A DNA stretch of 64,000 nucleotides. Origin: Phycicoccus sonneratiae. GTDB lineage: Bacteria > Actinomycetota > Actinomycetes > Actinomycetales > Dermatophilaceae. The stretch covers positions 88,205 to 152,204 of the forward strand of contig NZ_JAFDVD010000006.1 in the NCBI RefSeq assembly GCF_016887965.1, in the 5' to 3' direction. This document shows, piece after piece, positions 52,206 to 61,500 of this stretch. A program made the position numbers and the translations under genes. The notes under the pieces were generated by a model. It was not told the DNA's origin. It saw only the letters and a list, made by a program, of their open reading frames with translations, and made no database searches. Within the stretch, counting starts at the first letter, position 1; each line of letters begins with the position of its first letter.

Positions 52206-53072
52206 TCAGCCCCCGCGGGGTGCGACGGCGTCGAGGACCTCGAGGGTGCGGGCCCAGGCCGCCGACCCGGTGTCGACCTGGTCGAGGTGGTCGCCGGCGA
52301 CCTCGACGAGGGTCGCCTGCGCGCCGGCGGCCCGGGCCGCGTCGACGTAGGTCCGCGACTGCGCGAGCGGCACCGTCCCGTCGTCGGTGCCGTGCACGCA
52401 CCACACCGGCACCTCGAGCGGCACCTGGCCGAGCGGGTCGGCCGCGGCGAACGCGTCGGGCACCTCGTCCGGGGAGCCGCCGAGGAGGTCGCGGACGGCA
52501 CCGGCCCCGAGGTCCTCGGCGTCGGCGGTCCGGAGGTCGAGGACACCCGCCTGGCTGACGACGTGGGTCGGGACGACGGCGGCGGACCGCCAGCGAGGGA
52601 GCCGACGCCGCGCGGCCGCCCAGACGGCGAGCTGGCCCCCGGCCGAGTGCCCGAGCGTGACGAGCGGGTCGGGCGGGGTCCGGCCGTCGGCGGCGAGCAG
52701 GTCGAGCGCGGCCGAGACGTCGTCGAGCGTCGCGGGGAAGCCGCCCCCGTCGCCGACCCGGCGGTACTCGACGTCGAGGACGGTCCAGCCGCGCCGGACG
52801 AGGTCGGAGGCGAGCGGTCGCCCGAGGGAGATGTCGTACGCCGCGAGCCAGAAGCCCCCGTGGAGGACGACCACGGTGCCGCGCGACGCACCGTCAGGGC
52901 GGGTCAGCTCGGCGAACTGGGCGGGGTGCGGGCCGTAGCGCAGCACCTGCGTGCCGGTGGGCCGCGGGGCCGGCGCACCGGGGGCGGAGAAGCACCCGGT
53001 GAGCAGCGCGCCCAGCACCCCGGCGCCGGAGGCCAGCACCGTCCGCCGGGACGGTCCCCCGACCGGCGCCAC
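52206..53072 (-). CDS. Alpha/beta-hydrolase lipoprotein
   Basis: About 288 aa. N-terminus SRRTVLASGAGVLGALLTGCFSAPG combines a twin-arginine-like motif with a lipobox (LLTGC), so an exported, possibly Tat-dependent lipoprotein. The hydrolase core has VVVLHGGFW (oxyanion HGG), the nucleophile elbow LGHSAGG, Asp in VHGTDDGTVP and His in AGDHLDQVD. Closest in type to the HSL/BD-FAE or kynurenine-formamidase-like esterases. GTG 53072 lies 2 bp after the RNA methyltransferase stop. Confidence 0.88.
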   Translation of the reverse strand: MAPVGGPSRRTVLASGAGVLGALLTGCFSAPGAPAPRPTGTQVLRYGPHPAQFAELTRPDGASRGTVVVLHGGFWLAAYDISLGRPLASDLVRRGWTVLDVEYRRVGDGGGFPATLDDVSAALDLLAADGRTPPDPLVTLGHSAGGQLAVWAAARRRLPRWRSAAVVPTHVVSQAGVLDLRTADAEDLGAGAVRDLLGGSPDEVPDAFAAADPLGQVPLEVPVWCVHGTDDGTVPLAQSRTYVDAARAAGAQATLVEVAGDHLDQVDTGSAAWARTLEVLDAVAPRGG

Positions 53073-53074
53073 GC

Positions 53075-54370
53075 TCAGCCCGCGTCCGGCACGAAGTGGG
53101 CCACGCACTCGACGTGGTGGGTCATCGGGAAGGCGTCGAAGGCGCGCAGGGCGTCGAGCCGGTAGCCCGCGGCGGCGAAGGCCGCGGTGTCGCGGGCCAG
53201 CGCGGCCGGGTCGCACGCGACGTAGGCGACCGCCCGCGGCCGCATGGCCGCGACGGCCCGGACGACGGCCGTACCGGCGCCGGTGCGCGGCGGGTCGAGG
53301 ACGACGACGTCGGCAGCCGGCGGCAGCAGCGGGGAGCGCGCGGCGCGACGGGGACGCGACCGGCCACGGCGCCGCTCGGCCCGCGGCACGCCGAACACGT
53401 CGTCGACCCGTCCCGCGACGACGACGACGTTCCCCGCCGGCGCGAGGTCGCGCTCGGCGCGCTCGACGGCGTCACGGTCGGCCTCGACCGCGACGACCTG
53501 GCCCCTCGGGCCGACGGCCTCGGACAGCGCCGCGGCGAACAGCCCCACGCCGCAGTAGAGGTCGAGCGCCCGCTCCCCCGGGCGGACGTCGAGCGGCCCG
53601 AGCGCCGCGGCGAGGAAGGTCGACGCGGCGCCGGGGTGCACCTGCCAGAAGCCGCGGGCCGACACCGTGAAGTCGCGGGCGAACCGCACCGTGCCGTCGG
53701 GGACCTCCCACGTCGCCTCGACCCGCTCGACGACATCGGGCACGTCTGCCCCGGGCACCTCGACGACCACCGGCTCGCCCGCCGTCGGCGCGACGGCGTC
53801 GACGGCGTCGGACCCCGCCCACGACCGGTCGGTGACCCGCAGCCGGTCCACGCCCGGGGCCGCGATCCGGCAGTGGTCGACCGGCACGACCTCGTGGGAA
53901 CGGAACCGCCGCAACCCGGCCCGCCCGTCGGCGTCGACCGCGAACTCGACGCGGGTGCGCCAGTCGAGGCCGTCGGCGTCGCCGGGCACCGGCTCGACCT
54001 CGACGTCGACCTCGAGCCCCGCCAGCCGGGCCATCTGCTCCCGGACCACCCCCGCCTTGAGGCGACGCTGCCCGGCGAGCGAGACGTGCTGGAGGTCGCA
54101 GCCCCCGCAGGCGCCGGGCCCGGCCCACGGGCACGGGGGCTCGACCCGGTCCGCGGACGGGACGAGGACCTCGACCGCGTCGGCCCGGACGAACCGTGCG
54201 CCGGACCCGACCTCGGTGACCCGTGCGAGCACCCGCTCCCCCGGGACGGCGTGGCGGACGAAGAGCACCTGCCCCTCGTGCCGCGCCACCCCGTGGCCGC
54301 CGTGGGCGAAGGCGGTGACCTCGACGTCGACCGCGTCGCCGACGGCCAGACCCGGACCGGGAGGCGTCAC
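53075..54370 (-). CDS. TRAM-domain RNA (uracil-5)-methyltransferase-like
   Basis: About 431 aa of the TrmA/RlmCD family. N-terminal TRAM domain (VEVTAFAHGGHGVARHEGQVLFVRHAVPGERV), a cysteine set CPWAGPGACGGCDLQH consistent with a [4Fe-4S] cluster, then the SAM fold with LDLYCGVGLFAAALSEA and the catalytic region VVLDPPRTG...VYVACDPAALARD-type. In this copy the cysteine is in AYVACDP. It should methylate U in tRNA or rRNA. GTG 54370 overlaps the permease stop. Confidence 0.9.
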   Translation of the reverse strand: MTPPGPGLAVGDAVDVEVTAFAHGGHGVARHEGQVLFVRHAVPGERVLARVTEVGSGARFVRADAVEVLVPSADRVEPPCPWAGPGACGGCDLQHVSLAGQRRLKAGVVREQMARLAGLEVDVEVEPVPGDADGLDWRTRVEFAVDADGRAGLRRFRSHEVVPVDHCRIAAPGVDRLRVTDRSWAGSDAVDAVAPTAGEPVVVEVPGADVPDVVERVEATWEVPDGTVRFARDFTVSARGFWQVHPGAASTFLAAALGPLDVRPGERALDLYCGVGLFAAALSEAVGPRGQVVAVEADRDAVERAERDLAPAGNVVVVAGRVDDVFGVPRAERRRGRSRPRRAARSPLLPPAADVVVLDPPRTGAGTAVVRAVAAMRPRAVAYVACDPAALARDTAAFAAAGYRLDALRAFDAFPMTHHVECVAHFVPDAG

Positions 54371-56373
54371 TCGCCGCGCCGGACGTCGCCGACGACCGGG
54401 CCGTCCATCCGGTCCTCGACGCCCTCGGAGGACGCGAGCTGCCACGGGACCGACGACACCATGACGCCGGGCGTGAAGAGCAGCCGGGTGCGCAGGCGCA
54501 GAGCACTCTGGTTGTGCAGCAGCTGTTCCCACCAGTGCCCGACGACGTACTGCGGGATGTAGACGACGACGAGGTCGCGCGGGCTGTCGGTGCGGATCGA
54601 CTTCACGTAGTCGACGACCGGCCGGGTGATCTCGCGGTACGGGCTGTCGAGGGCCTTGAGCGGCACCGGGATGTCGCGGCGGTCCCACTCGGCCTGGAGC
54701 GCGGAGGTCTCCTCGGGCTCGACGTTGACGGTGAGCGCCTCGAGGATCGAGGGCCGGGTGGCCCGCGCGTACGCCAGCGCCCGCAGCGTGGGCTTGTGGA
54801 TCTTCGCGACGAGGACGATGGCGTGCACCCGCGAGGGCAGCAGCTGGTGCTTGGTGTCGCCCTCCATGACGGTCAGCTCGTCGCGCACCCGGTCGTAGTG
54901 CCGCCGGATGCCGAGCATGAGGAAGAAGAGCACGGCCATCGCGGCGATCGCGTACCCCGCACCGTGGATGAACTTCGTCGCGAGCACGACGAGGAGGACG
55001 GTGCCGGACATCGTCGCGCCGACCGCGTTGATGACCCGGCTGCGCATCATCCGCGCCCGGCCGGCGGGGTCCTTCTCGACCCGCAGGTGCCGGTTCCAGT
55101 GCCGGACCATGCCGATCTGGGAGACGGTGAAGGAGACGAACACCCCGACGATGTAGAGCTGGATGAGGCGGGTGACGTCGGCGTCGAAGATCACGACGAG
55201 CGCGGCGGCGGCCCCCGCGAGGATGAGGATGCCGTTGGAGAACGCGAGGCGGTCGCCGCGGGTGTGCAGCTGGCGCGGGAGGAAGCCGTCGCGCGCGAGG
55301 ATCGAGCCGAGCACGGGGAAGCCGTTGAACGCGGTGTTCGCGGCGAGCACGAGGATGAGCCCGGTGACGATCGAGACGAGGACCACCCCGAGGTGGAAGT
55401 TCGAGAAGACCGCCTTCGACACCTGGCCCATGACGGTGTCCTGCACGTAGGTGTCGCCGACCGGCACCCCGTCGCGGAGCAGCTGGGTCGCCTCGTCCTC
55501 GGCGTAGTGCACCCCGGTCCAGCGGGCGAGGACGACCATCGACATGAGCATCGTCACGGCGATGGTGCCCATGAGGAGCAGCGTCGTGGCGGCGTTGCGT
55601 GACTTCGGCTTCTGGAAGGCCGGCACGCCGTTCGAGATGGCCTCGACCCCGGTGAGGGCGGCACACCCGGACGAGAAGGCCCGCAGCAGCAGGAAGGCCA
55701 TCGCCAGCCCGCCGAGCTGCTCGTAGCCGTCCTCCGGGGCCAGCGTGAGCGACGCGCTCTCGGCGAGCGGCAGGTCGCCGGACAGCCGGCGGTAGAAGCC
55801 GAAGAGCGCCATCCCGATGACCGCGGCCATGAAGAGGTAGGTCGGCACGGCGAAGGCGGCCCCGGACTCGCGCACCCCGCGCAGGTTCATCGCCGTGAGG
55901 ACCGCGATGACGACGACGCCGACGACCGCCTCGTGGCCCCGCACGAAGCCGAAGGCCGAGGCGGCGTTCTGCACGCCGGAGGAGATCGACACCGCGACGG
56001 TGAGCACGTAGTCGACGAGGAGCGCGCTCGCCACCGTGAGGCCGGCGCGCGGGCCGAGGTTGACGCTGGCCACCTCGTAGTCGCCTCCGCCGGAGGGGTA
56101 GGCGTGCACGTTCTGGCGGTAGCTCATGATGACGACGGCCATGACGAGGACGACGACGAGCGCGATCTTCCACGACTGGGTCAGCGCCAGCGTGCCGCCC
56201 GCGAGCCCGAGGGTGAGGAGGATCTCGTCGGGGGCGTAGGCCACGGACGAGAGGGCGTCGCTGGCGAAGACGGGGAGGGCGAGCTTCTTCGGCAGGAGCG
56301 TCTCGCCGAGGCGATCGCTGCGCATCGCGCGACCGAGGAGGACACGCTTGACGAGCCGACCGGGAGTGGACAC
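54367..56373 (-). CDS. APC-superfamily permease
   Basis: About 668 aa with 12 predicted transmembrane helices (LPVFASDALSSVAYAPDEILLTLG, then YPSGGGDYEVASVNLG, GCAALTGVEAISNGVPAF and ANTAFNGFPVLGSILARDGFLPRQL) and a ~200-aa cytosolic C-terminal domain with a nucleotide-binding-like look. This layout is typical of putative K+/amino-acid permeases encoded beside TrkA genes, as here. GTG 56373 appears leaderless, with TACAGT 7 nt upstream. It diverges from the trkA pair. Confidence 0.92.
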   Translation of the reverse strand: MSTPGRLVKRVLLGRAMRSDRLGETLLPKKLALPVFASDALSSVAYAPDEILLTLGLAGGTLALTQSWKIALVVVLVMAVVIMSYRQNVHAYPSGGGDYEVASVNLGPRAGLTVASALLVDYVLTVAVSISSGVQNAASAFGFVRGHEAVVGVVVIAVLTAMNLRGVRESGAAFAVPTYLFMAAVIGMALFGFYRRLSGDLPLAESASLTLAPEDGYEQLGGLAMAFLLLRAFSSGCAALTGVEAISNGVPAFQKPKSRNAATTLLLMGTIAVTMLMSMVVLARWTGVHYAEDEATQLLRDGVPVGDTYVQDTVMGQVSKAVFSNFHLGVVLVSIVTGLILVLAANTAFNGFPVLGSILARDGFLPRQLHTRGDRLAFSNGILILAGAAAALVVIFDADVTRLIQLYIVGVFVSFTVSQIGMVRHWNRHLRVEKDPAGRARMMRSRVINAVGATMSGTVLLVVLATKFIHGAGYAIAAMAVLFFLMLGIRRHYDRVRDELTVMEGDTKHQLLPSRVHAIVLVAKIHKPTLRALAYARATRPSILEALTVNVEPEETSALQAEWDRRDIPVPLKALDSPYREITRPVVDYVKSIRTDSPRDLVVVYIPQYVVGHWWEQLLHNQSALRLRTRLLFTPGVMVSSVPWQLASSEGVEDRMDGPVVGDVRRGE

Positions 56374-56463
56374 GAGGACAACTGTATGCAGACCGCGGGG
56401 GCCGCGGTGCACGTGTTCCGGTCGCCGGCTCGTGGCGTCGCGCCGCGTAGTAGCGTCGGCCCC

Positions 56464-57129
56464 GTGCACTTCGTGATCATGGGCTGCGGCCGGGTCGGCG
56501 CCTCGCTCGCGCGCGCCATCGAGCGGGCGGGCCACGAGGTGGCGGTCGTCGACCAGGACGAGGGCGCCTTCCGCCGCCTCGGCACCTCGTTCGAGGGTCG
56601 CACCGTCACCGGGGTCGGCTTCGACCGCGACACGCTGCGGGCGGCCGGCATCGAGAACGCCTACGCCTTCGCGGCCGTCTCCAGCGGCGACAACTCCAAC
56701 ATCCTCGCCGCGCGCGTCGCGCGCGAGAAGTTCGGTGTCGAGAACGTCGTCGCCCGCATCTACGACCCCGGCCGCGCCGAGATCTACCAGCGGCTCGGCA
56801 TCCCCACCGTCGCCACGGTCAAGTGGACGAGCGACCAGATGCTGCGCCGGCTCCTCCCCCAGGGGCACGTCCCCGAGTTCACCGACCCGTCCGGGCACGT
56901 CGTCATCGCCGAGATGCCCGTGTCGGCGCCGTGGATCGGCCACCGGGTCAGCGAGATCGAGCAGGCGACCGGTGGACGGCTGGCCTACCTCACCCGGCTC
57001 GGCGACGGCTTCCTGCCCGGCGCCGACACCGTGTACCAGGAGGGCGACCTCATCCACCTGGCCCTGCGCCGCGACGACCTCGCGACGGCGGAGCGCGCCC
57101 TCGACGCCCCGCCCCCGTCCACCCACTGA
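56464..57129 (+). CDS. trkA: TrkA-family potassium regulatory protein (first copy)
   Basis: About 221 aa RCK protein. Rossmann N-domain HFVIMGCGRVGASLARAIERAGHEVAVVDQDE binds NAD(H) or adenine nucleotides. A C-terminal TrkA_C domain follows (EMPVSAPWIGHRVSEIEQATGGRLAYLTR and DTVYQEGDLIHLALR). It gates a K+ transporter, here probably the divergent permease. GTG 56464 lacks a ribosome binding site and may be leaderless (TAGCGT about 8 nt upstream). Confidence 0.92.
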   Translation: MHFVIMGCGRVGASLARAIERAGHEVAVVDQDEGAFRRLGTSFEGRTVTGVGFDRDTLRAAGIENAYAFAAVSSGDNSNILAARVAREKFGVENVVARIYDPGRAEIYQRLGIPTVATVKWTSDQMLRRLLPQGHVPEFTDPSGHVVIAEMPVSAPWIGHRVSEIEQATGGRLAYLTRLGDGFLPGADTVYQEGDLIHLALRRDDLATAERALDAPPPSTH

Positions 57130-57151
57130 CGCCGAGAGAGGCAACCCTGAC

Positions 57152-57844
57152 ATGCGCGTCGTCATCGCCGGAGCCGGCTCCGTCGGGCGCTCGATCGCCC
57201 GCGAGCTGATCCGCAACGGCCACCAGGTGCTGCTCGTCGACCGCGAGGCCGACGGCGAGCGGGTGTCGAAGGTCCCCGACGCCAGCTGGCTGCAGGCCGA
57301 CGCGTGCGAGATCGACACGCTCTCCGAGGCCGGACTCGCCGACTGCGACGTCGTCGTGGCCGCCACCGGTGACGACAAGGTCAACCTCGTCCTGTCGCTG
57401 CTCGCCAAGACCGAGTTCGGGGTGCCGCGCACCGTCGCCCGCGTCAACAACCCGAAGAACGAGTGGATGTTCGACGAGGCCTGGGGCGTCGACGTCGCCG
57501 TCTCCACCCCGCGCCTCATGACCGCCCTCGTCGAGGAGGCCGTGAGCGTCGGCGACCTCGTGCGCATCTTCGAATTCCAGCAGGGCCGGGCGATGATGGT
57601 CGAGATGACCCTGCCCGTCGGCAGCCCCTACGCCGGCTCGCGCGTCGGCGACGTGCCGTTCCCCGGCGACACCGTGCTCACCGGCATCATCCGCGACGGG
57701 CACCCCATCGCCCCCAGCCGCGACGACGCGCTCGAGCCCCTCGACGAGCTGCTCTTCGTCACGACGCCCGACGACGAGTCCGAGCTCGAGTCGCTGCTCT
57801 CCCCCGGCCGCCGGCACAAGCGCGACGAGGACCCGGAGGGCTAG
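57152..57844 (+). CDS. trkA: TrkA-family potassium regulatory protein (second copy)
   Basis: About 230 aa paralogue of the preceding gene: RVVIAGAGSVGRSIARELIRNGHQVLLVDREAD and TrkA_C domain (EMTLPVGSPYAGSRVGDVPFPGDTVLTGIIRDG). The two RCK proteins in tandem suggest a hetero-octameric ring. ATG 57152 follows GAGAGAGG. Its TAG stop shares CTAG (57841-57844) with the convergent DUF3159 gene. Confidence 0.92.
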   Translation: MRVVIAGAGSVGRSIARELIRNGHQVLLVDREADGERVSKVPDASWLQADACEIDTLSEAGLADCDVVVAATGDDKVNLVLSLLAKTEFGVPRTVARVNNPKNEWMFDEAWGVDVAVSTPRLMTALVEEAVSVGDLVRIFEFQQGRAMMVEMTLPVGSPYAGSRVGDVPFPGDTVLTGIIRDGHPIAPSRDDALEPLDELLFVTTPDDESELESLLSPGRRHKRDEDPEG

Positions 57845-58545
57845 ACCGCCCGCTCCTCCTCGGCCCCGGGATCCTCGCCGGGCTCGAGCGGGGTGTGCCC
57901 GGAGACGAGCAGCCACCCCATGACGGCCAGGGCGCCGACGTAGAGCGGCCAGCCGAGCGCGATCTTCGCCACGCCCAGCAGCGCCACGTGCGAGCCGAGG
58001 TAGAGCGGCACCATGACGACGAGGCGCACGACGTACAGGGCGACGAGCACCCACGTCAGCCGCGCGCAGACCCGGACCATCCCGCGGTCGCGGCGCCACC
58101 CGAACGGGTCCTCCTGGGCCCGCGGGTCGCCGGCGCCGACGAGGAAGCCGACGACCGGCCAGCGCGCGGCGATCGAGACGAGCGTGCCGACGAGGAAGCC
58201 GGCGCTCGTGAGGATGCCGGGGAGGAAGGCGTCCTCGGCCTGCCCGGAGCGCAGCGCGAAGAAGGCCGCGAGGGCGGTGGCGACGAGGGCACCGAGCACG
58301 TGCTGCAGCGAGGAGCGCTGGACCACCCGGACGACCGCGAGCACGAGGGCGACCCCGACCGCCGCGATCGCCGCGGTGCGCACGTCGTGGTCGGTCGCGG
58401 TCCACACCCCGACGAACACCACGGTGGGCAGGGCCGTCTCGACCGAGCCGCGCCAGCCGCCGAGCGCGACGGCCAGGCGGTGGCGGATGAGGGCCTCGAC
58501 GGTGTCGGGGGCGGGCGGACCCGCGACCGGCTCGTCGGCCGTCAC
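57841..58545 (-). CDS. DUF3159 membrane protein
   Basis: About 234 aa with about six transmembrane helices after a soluble N-terminus (TVEALIRHRLAVALGGWRGSVETALPTVVFVGVWTAT). The DUF3159 pattern DPFGWRRDRGMVRVCARLTWVLVALYVVRLVVMVPLYLG is clear. Function unknown; the DUF3710/OB/DUF3159 row is conserved in actinobacteria. GTG 58545 overlaps the OB-fold gene stop (GTGA). Confidence 0.9.
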   Translation of the reverse strand: MTADEPVAGPPAPDTVEALIRHRLAVALGGWRGSVETALPTVVFVGVWTATDHDVRTAAIAAVGVALVLAVVRVVQRSSLQHVLGALVATALAAFFALRSGQAEDAFLPGILTSAGFLVGTLVSIAARWPVVGFLVGAGDPRAQEDPFGWRRDRGMVRVCARLTWVLVALYVVRLVVMVPLYLGSHVALLGVAKIALGWPLYVGALAVMGWLLVSGHTPLEPGEDPGAEEERAV

Positions 58546-58901
58546 TGCTTCGGGATGATCTCGTAGGCGGGGTTGAAGATCGTCGCCGTGCCCTTGACGG
58601 TCGTGACCCGGCCGCGCGCCCGCAGGAAGGTGCCCGGCTCGATGCCGCCGATCGAGCGCCGGCCGACCCACACGAGGTTGACCGAGCCCTTGCCGTCCCA
58701 GACCTCGGCGACGAGCGCCGGGACGCTGGCCTTCGGCGGGAGGGTGACCGTGCGGACCGTCCCGCAGACGCAGGCGCTGTGCCGGGGCGCGAGGGCGGTG
58801 AGGTCGTCGCCGCCCTCGGAGACCGTCTGCTCGCGCAGCTCGTCGGCGTGCTGCTCGACGGGCGTGCGGGCCAGGTCGCGCAGGCGCTCGCGGACCCCCA
58901 T
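58542..58901 (-). CDS. OB-fold nucleic-acid-binding-domain protein
   Basis: About 119 aa. Short N-terminal helix, then an OB-fold barrel: HSACVCGTVRTVTLPPKASVPALVAEVWDGKGSVNLVWVGRRSIGGIEPGTFLRARGRVTTVKGTATIFNPAYEII. Likely a single-strand nucleic-acid or tRNA-binding module; the partner is unknown. ATG 58901 overlaps the DUF3710 stop (TGATG) and its own stop overlaps DUF3159, so the three proteins are translationally coupled. Confidence 0.9.
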   Translation of the reverse strand: MGVRERLRDLARTPVEQHADELREQTVSEGGDDLTALAPRHSACVCGTVRTVTLPPKASVPALVAEVWDGKGSVNLVWVGRRSIGGIEPGTFLRARGRVTTVKGTATIFNPAYEIIPKQ

Positions 58902-59641
58902 CACCGCACCTCGGTGATCTCGGGGCCGCGCTCGAACGGGTCGAGCGTGGTGTCCTCGTCGGCCTCCGGCTCGGCCTCGGGCTGGGCGTCCTGGGGCAGC
59001 GAGAGCGGCAGCAGCTCGCGGGGGGCCATCGGGTCGCCGCCGCGCACGACGACGACGCCGCGCAGCACCTCGAGGAGCGGCTCGGCAGCGCTCTCGTCGA
59101 TCGCCGCGCGCCCGGAGAGGACGCCGCGGAGGAACCAGCGCGGGCCGTCGACGCCGACGAAGGTCGCCGGCGCGAAGACCGTGCGCCCGTCCGGGCCCGC
59201 CGACGGCATGCGCGTGCGCAGCTGGGGGCCGAGGTCGGTGGTGTGCTCCTCGACGGTGCCGCCCTGCTGCTCGACGGCCATCGCGATCTCGCGGCGGATG
59301 TCGGACCACAGCCCGGCCGAGCGGGGCGCGGCGAAGGCCTGGAGCTGGAGGGCGGACTCGCCGACGACCGCCGTGGCCGCGTTGACCTGCTGGGTCTCCT
59401 GCTCGACCTCGAGGCGCAGCTCCATGCCGGGCACGCCGCGCACCCAGAGGGCGCCGAGGTCGAGCCGGCCGTCGCGACCGTCGACCTCCGTGACGTCGAA
59501 CGGTCCGCCGTCGCGCGCCGGCGCCTCGTCGGCGACCCAGTCGTCGAGGGGCGACGAGTCGTCGCCGCCACCCAGGCCGCCCTCGTCCGGGACGACGACT
59601 GCGTCAGGCTCGGTGTTCTTGCTCCTGCGGAAGATGCTCAC
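58901..59641 (-). CDS. DUF3710 family protein
   Basis: About 246 aa conserved actinobacterial protein. Acidic N-terminus, then RLDLGALWVRGVPGMELRLEVEQETQQVNAATAVVGESALQLQAFAAPRSAGLWSDIRREIAMAVEQQGG and FVGVDGPRWFLRGVLSG, all DUF3710 features. No known activity. It is the first gene of the DUF3710/OB/DUF3159 unit and lies 37 bp after dut, which is the usual actinobacterial neighbourhood. Confidence 0.92.
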   Translation of the reverse strand: MSIFRRSKNTEPDAVVVPDEGGLGGGDDSSPLDDWVADEAPARDGGPFDVTEVDGRDGRLDLGALWVRGVPGMELRLEVEQETQQVNAATAVVGESALQLQAFAAPRSAGLWSDIRREIAMAVEQQGGTVEEHTTDLGPQLRTRMPSAGPDGRTVFAPATFVGVDGPRWFLRGVLSGRAAIDESAAEPLLEVLRGVVVVRGGDPMAPRELLPLSLPQDAQPEAEPEADEDTTLDPFERGPEITEVR

Positions 59642-59678
59642 GGTCGTGGGGTCCTCGGGTGTCTGGTGGTCGGCGGGC

Positions 59679-60149
59679 TCACCGGTGCCCGGCGGTGCCG
59701 AAGCCCCCGGTGGACCCGTGTCCAGTCTCCCCCCGCGCGCTGTCCGGAAGCGAATCGGCCTCCGAGAAGTCGCCGTGGAGGTACTCCTGGACGACGAGCT
59801 GGGCGATGCGGTCGCCGACGCGCACGGTGAACGGCTCGGTGGGGTCGAGGTTGACGAGGTTGACGAGCACCTCGCCCCGGTACCCCGAGTCGACGGTGCC
59901 GGGGGCGTTGACGATGCTCACCCCGTGCCGCGCCGCCAGCCCCGAGCGCGGGTGCACGAGCCCGACCGTGCCGGGCGGGAGCGCGAGGGCCAGGCCCGTG
60001 GGCACGAGGGCCCGCTCCCCGGGGGCCAGGGTCACCTCGGCGACCGCGGTGAGGTCGGCGCCGGCGTCGCCGTCGGTGCTGTAACGGGGCAGCACCGCGT
60101 CCGCGTGCAGCCGCCGGACGGCGACGGGGACACGGGTCGGTGCGGCCAC
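59679..60149 (-). CDS. dut: dUTP diphosphatase
   Basis: About 156 aa trimeric dUTPase, converting dUTP to dUMP to keep uracil out of DNA. Motifs: DAGADLTA (I), [11 protein letters not shown] (II), [14 protein letters not shown] (III), RIAQLVVQ (IV) and the C-terminal arm [10 protein letters not shown] (V). GTG 60149. All five motifs are intact. Confidence 0.96.
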   Translation of the reverse strand: MAAPTRVPVAVRRLHADAVLPRYSTDGDAGADLTAVAEVTLAPGERALVPTGLALALPPGTVGLVHPRSGLAARHGVSIVNAPGTVDSGYRGEVLVNLVNLDPTEPFTVRVGDRIAQLVVQEYLHGDFSEADSLPDSARGETGHGSTGGFGTAGHR

Positions 60150-60169
60150 GGGTCGGTCGTCCCGGCCGG

Positions 60170-60469
60170 TCAGGCCGCGCACTCCCGGCAGACGAGCACC
60201 CCGGAGCGCTCGCTCGCGAGCTGGCTGCGGTGGTGCACGAGGAAGCACCGCGAGCACGTGAACTCGTCGGCCTGGCGCGGGAGCACGCGCACCGAGAGCT
60301 CCTCGCCGGACAGGTCGGCCCCGGGCAGCTCGAAGCCCTCGGCCTGCTCGGTCTCGTCGACGTCGACACTCGAGGCGCGCTTGTCGACCCGGCGGTTCTT
60401 CAGCTCCTCGATGGAGTCCTCGGAGAGCTCGTCGTCGGTCTTGCGCGGTGCGTCGTAGTCGGTTGCCAT
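60170..60469 (-). CDS. DUF4193 family protein
   Basis: 99 aa. Acidic N-terminus ([27 protein letters not shown]), then a C-terminal zinc-binding-like set: [15 protein letters not shown] and VCRECAA. The family is found throughout actinobacteria next to dut and DUF3710; function unknown. ATG 60469, with AGAAGGGTGG upstream. Two TTGTCA hexamers 12-13 bp apart in the upstream region may be promoter or regulator elements. Confidence 0.92.
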   Translation of the reverse strand: MATDYDAPRKTDDELSEDSIEELKNRRVDKRASSVDVDETEQAEGFELPGADLSGEELSVRVLPRQADEFTCSRCFLVHHRSQLASERSGVLVCRECAA

Positions 60470-60627
60470 CGTTGATGTCCACCCTTCTCGTGACAATCGG
60501 CCCTGACAACGCACGGGCTGCCGAGTTTGTGCCCGCTCGGGCGCCGTGCGCGCCAGATTGTGCACCATCGCCGGTCGGGCCCGCCACGCGGGTCCATCGC
60601 TCGACCCGCAGAACCTCCGCGGAGGGC

Positions 60628-61500
60628 TCAGCCGGGCTCGCCGACCGACCCGACGTGGCGGCTCGTCAGCTCGCGCAGCAGGGCCGACAGCTCGGCCGCG
60701 ATGCCCGGGGCGGCCGCCCACGTGAGGTCGCGCGTGGGCACCTCGCCGACCGGGCCGCCGACGAGCGCCCCGGCCTCGACGGCCACGAGCATGCCGCCGG
60801 CCCGGTCCCAGGCGTTGAGCCCGGTCTCGTAGTAGCCGTCGAGCCGACCGCAGGCCACCGCGCACAGGTCGAGGGCCGCGCTGCCGTGCCGGCGGACGTC
60901 GCGCACCCGGGGCAGGAGGTCGACGAGGAGCCGGGCCTGGCGCTCGCGCACCTCGGCGGCGTAGCCGAAGCCGGTGCCCACGAGCGAGAGCCCGAGGTCG
61001 CTCACCGGGTTGGCCCGCAGCGAGCGCGAGCCGCCGGGCCCGGTGAGCCGGGCGCCGCCGCCGGTGTGGGCGTGGAACAGCTCCCCGGTGGGCGGGTTGA
61101 GCACCGCGGCCGCGACGGGGCGCCACGCGCCGGGGACGGCGGGGTCGCCGACGACGGCCGCCACCGACACCGCGTACTCGTGCATGTCGTAGAGGTAGTT
61201 GATGGTGCCGTCGATGGGGTCGACGACCCACGTGAGGCCGCTCGTGCCCGGACGGCCGCCCTCCTCCTCGCCGAGCACCGCGTCATCGGGCCGCAGGACG
61301 GCGAGCCGCTCGAGGAGCAGCTCCTGGCTGCGCTGGTCCATCTCGGTGACGACGTCGGTGCGCGTCGACTTGGCGGTGGTGCCGAGCTCGGTGGGCCGCT
61401 CGTCGACGACGAGCCGGCCGGCCTCGCGTGCGACCTCGCAGGCGACCCGCTCGAGGTCGGCGAGGTCGAGGTCGGCCGGCAGGGCCGGGACGGCGCTCAT
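60628..61500 (-). CDS. Inositol monophosphatase family protein
   Basis: About 290 aa Mg2+-dependent phosphatase. Motifs: [17 protein letters not shown] (metal-binding Glu), [23 protein letters not shown] (core DPIDGT) and [23 protein letters not shown] (second metal Asp). Substrates could be inositol phosphate for mycothiol or phosphoinositide synthesis, or a related sugar phosphate. ATG 61500 overlaps the ferrochelatase stop. Confidence 0.92.
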   Translation of the reverse strand: MSAVPALPADLDLADLERVACEVAREAGRLVVDERPTELGTTAKSTRTDVVTEMDQRSQELLLERLAVLRPDDAVLGEEEGGRPGTSGLTWVVDPIDGTINYLYDMHEYAVSVAAVVGDPAVPGAWRPVAAAVLNPPTGELFHAHTGGGARLTGPGGSRSLRANPVSDLGLSLVGTGFGYAAEVRERQARLLVDLLPRVRDVRRHGSAALDLCAVACGRLDGYYETGLNAWDRAGGMLVAVEAGALVGGPVGEVPTRDLTWAAAPGIAAELSALLRELTSRHVGSVGEPG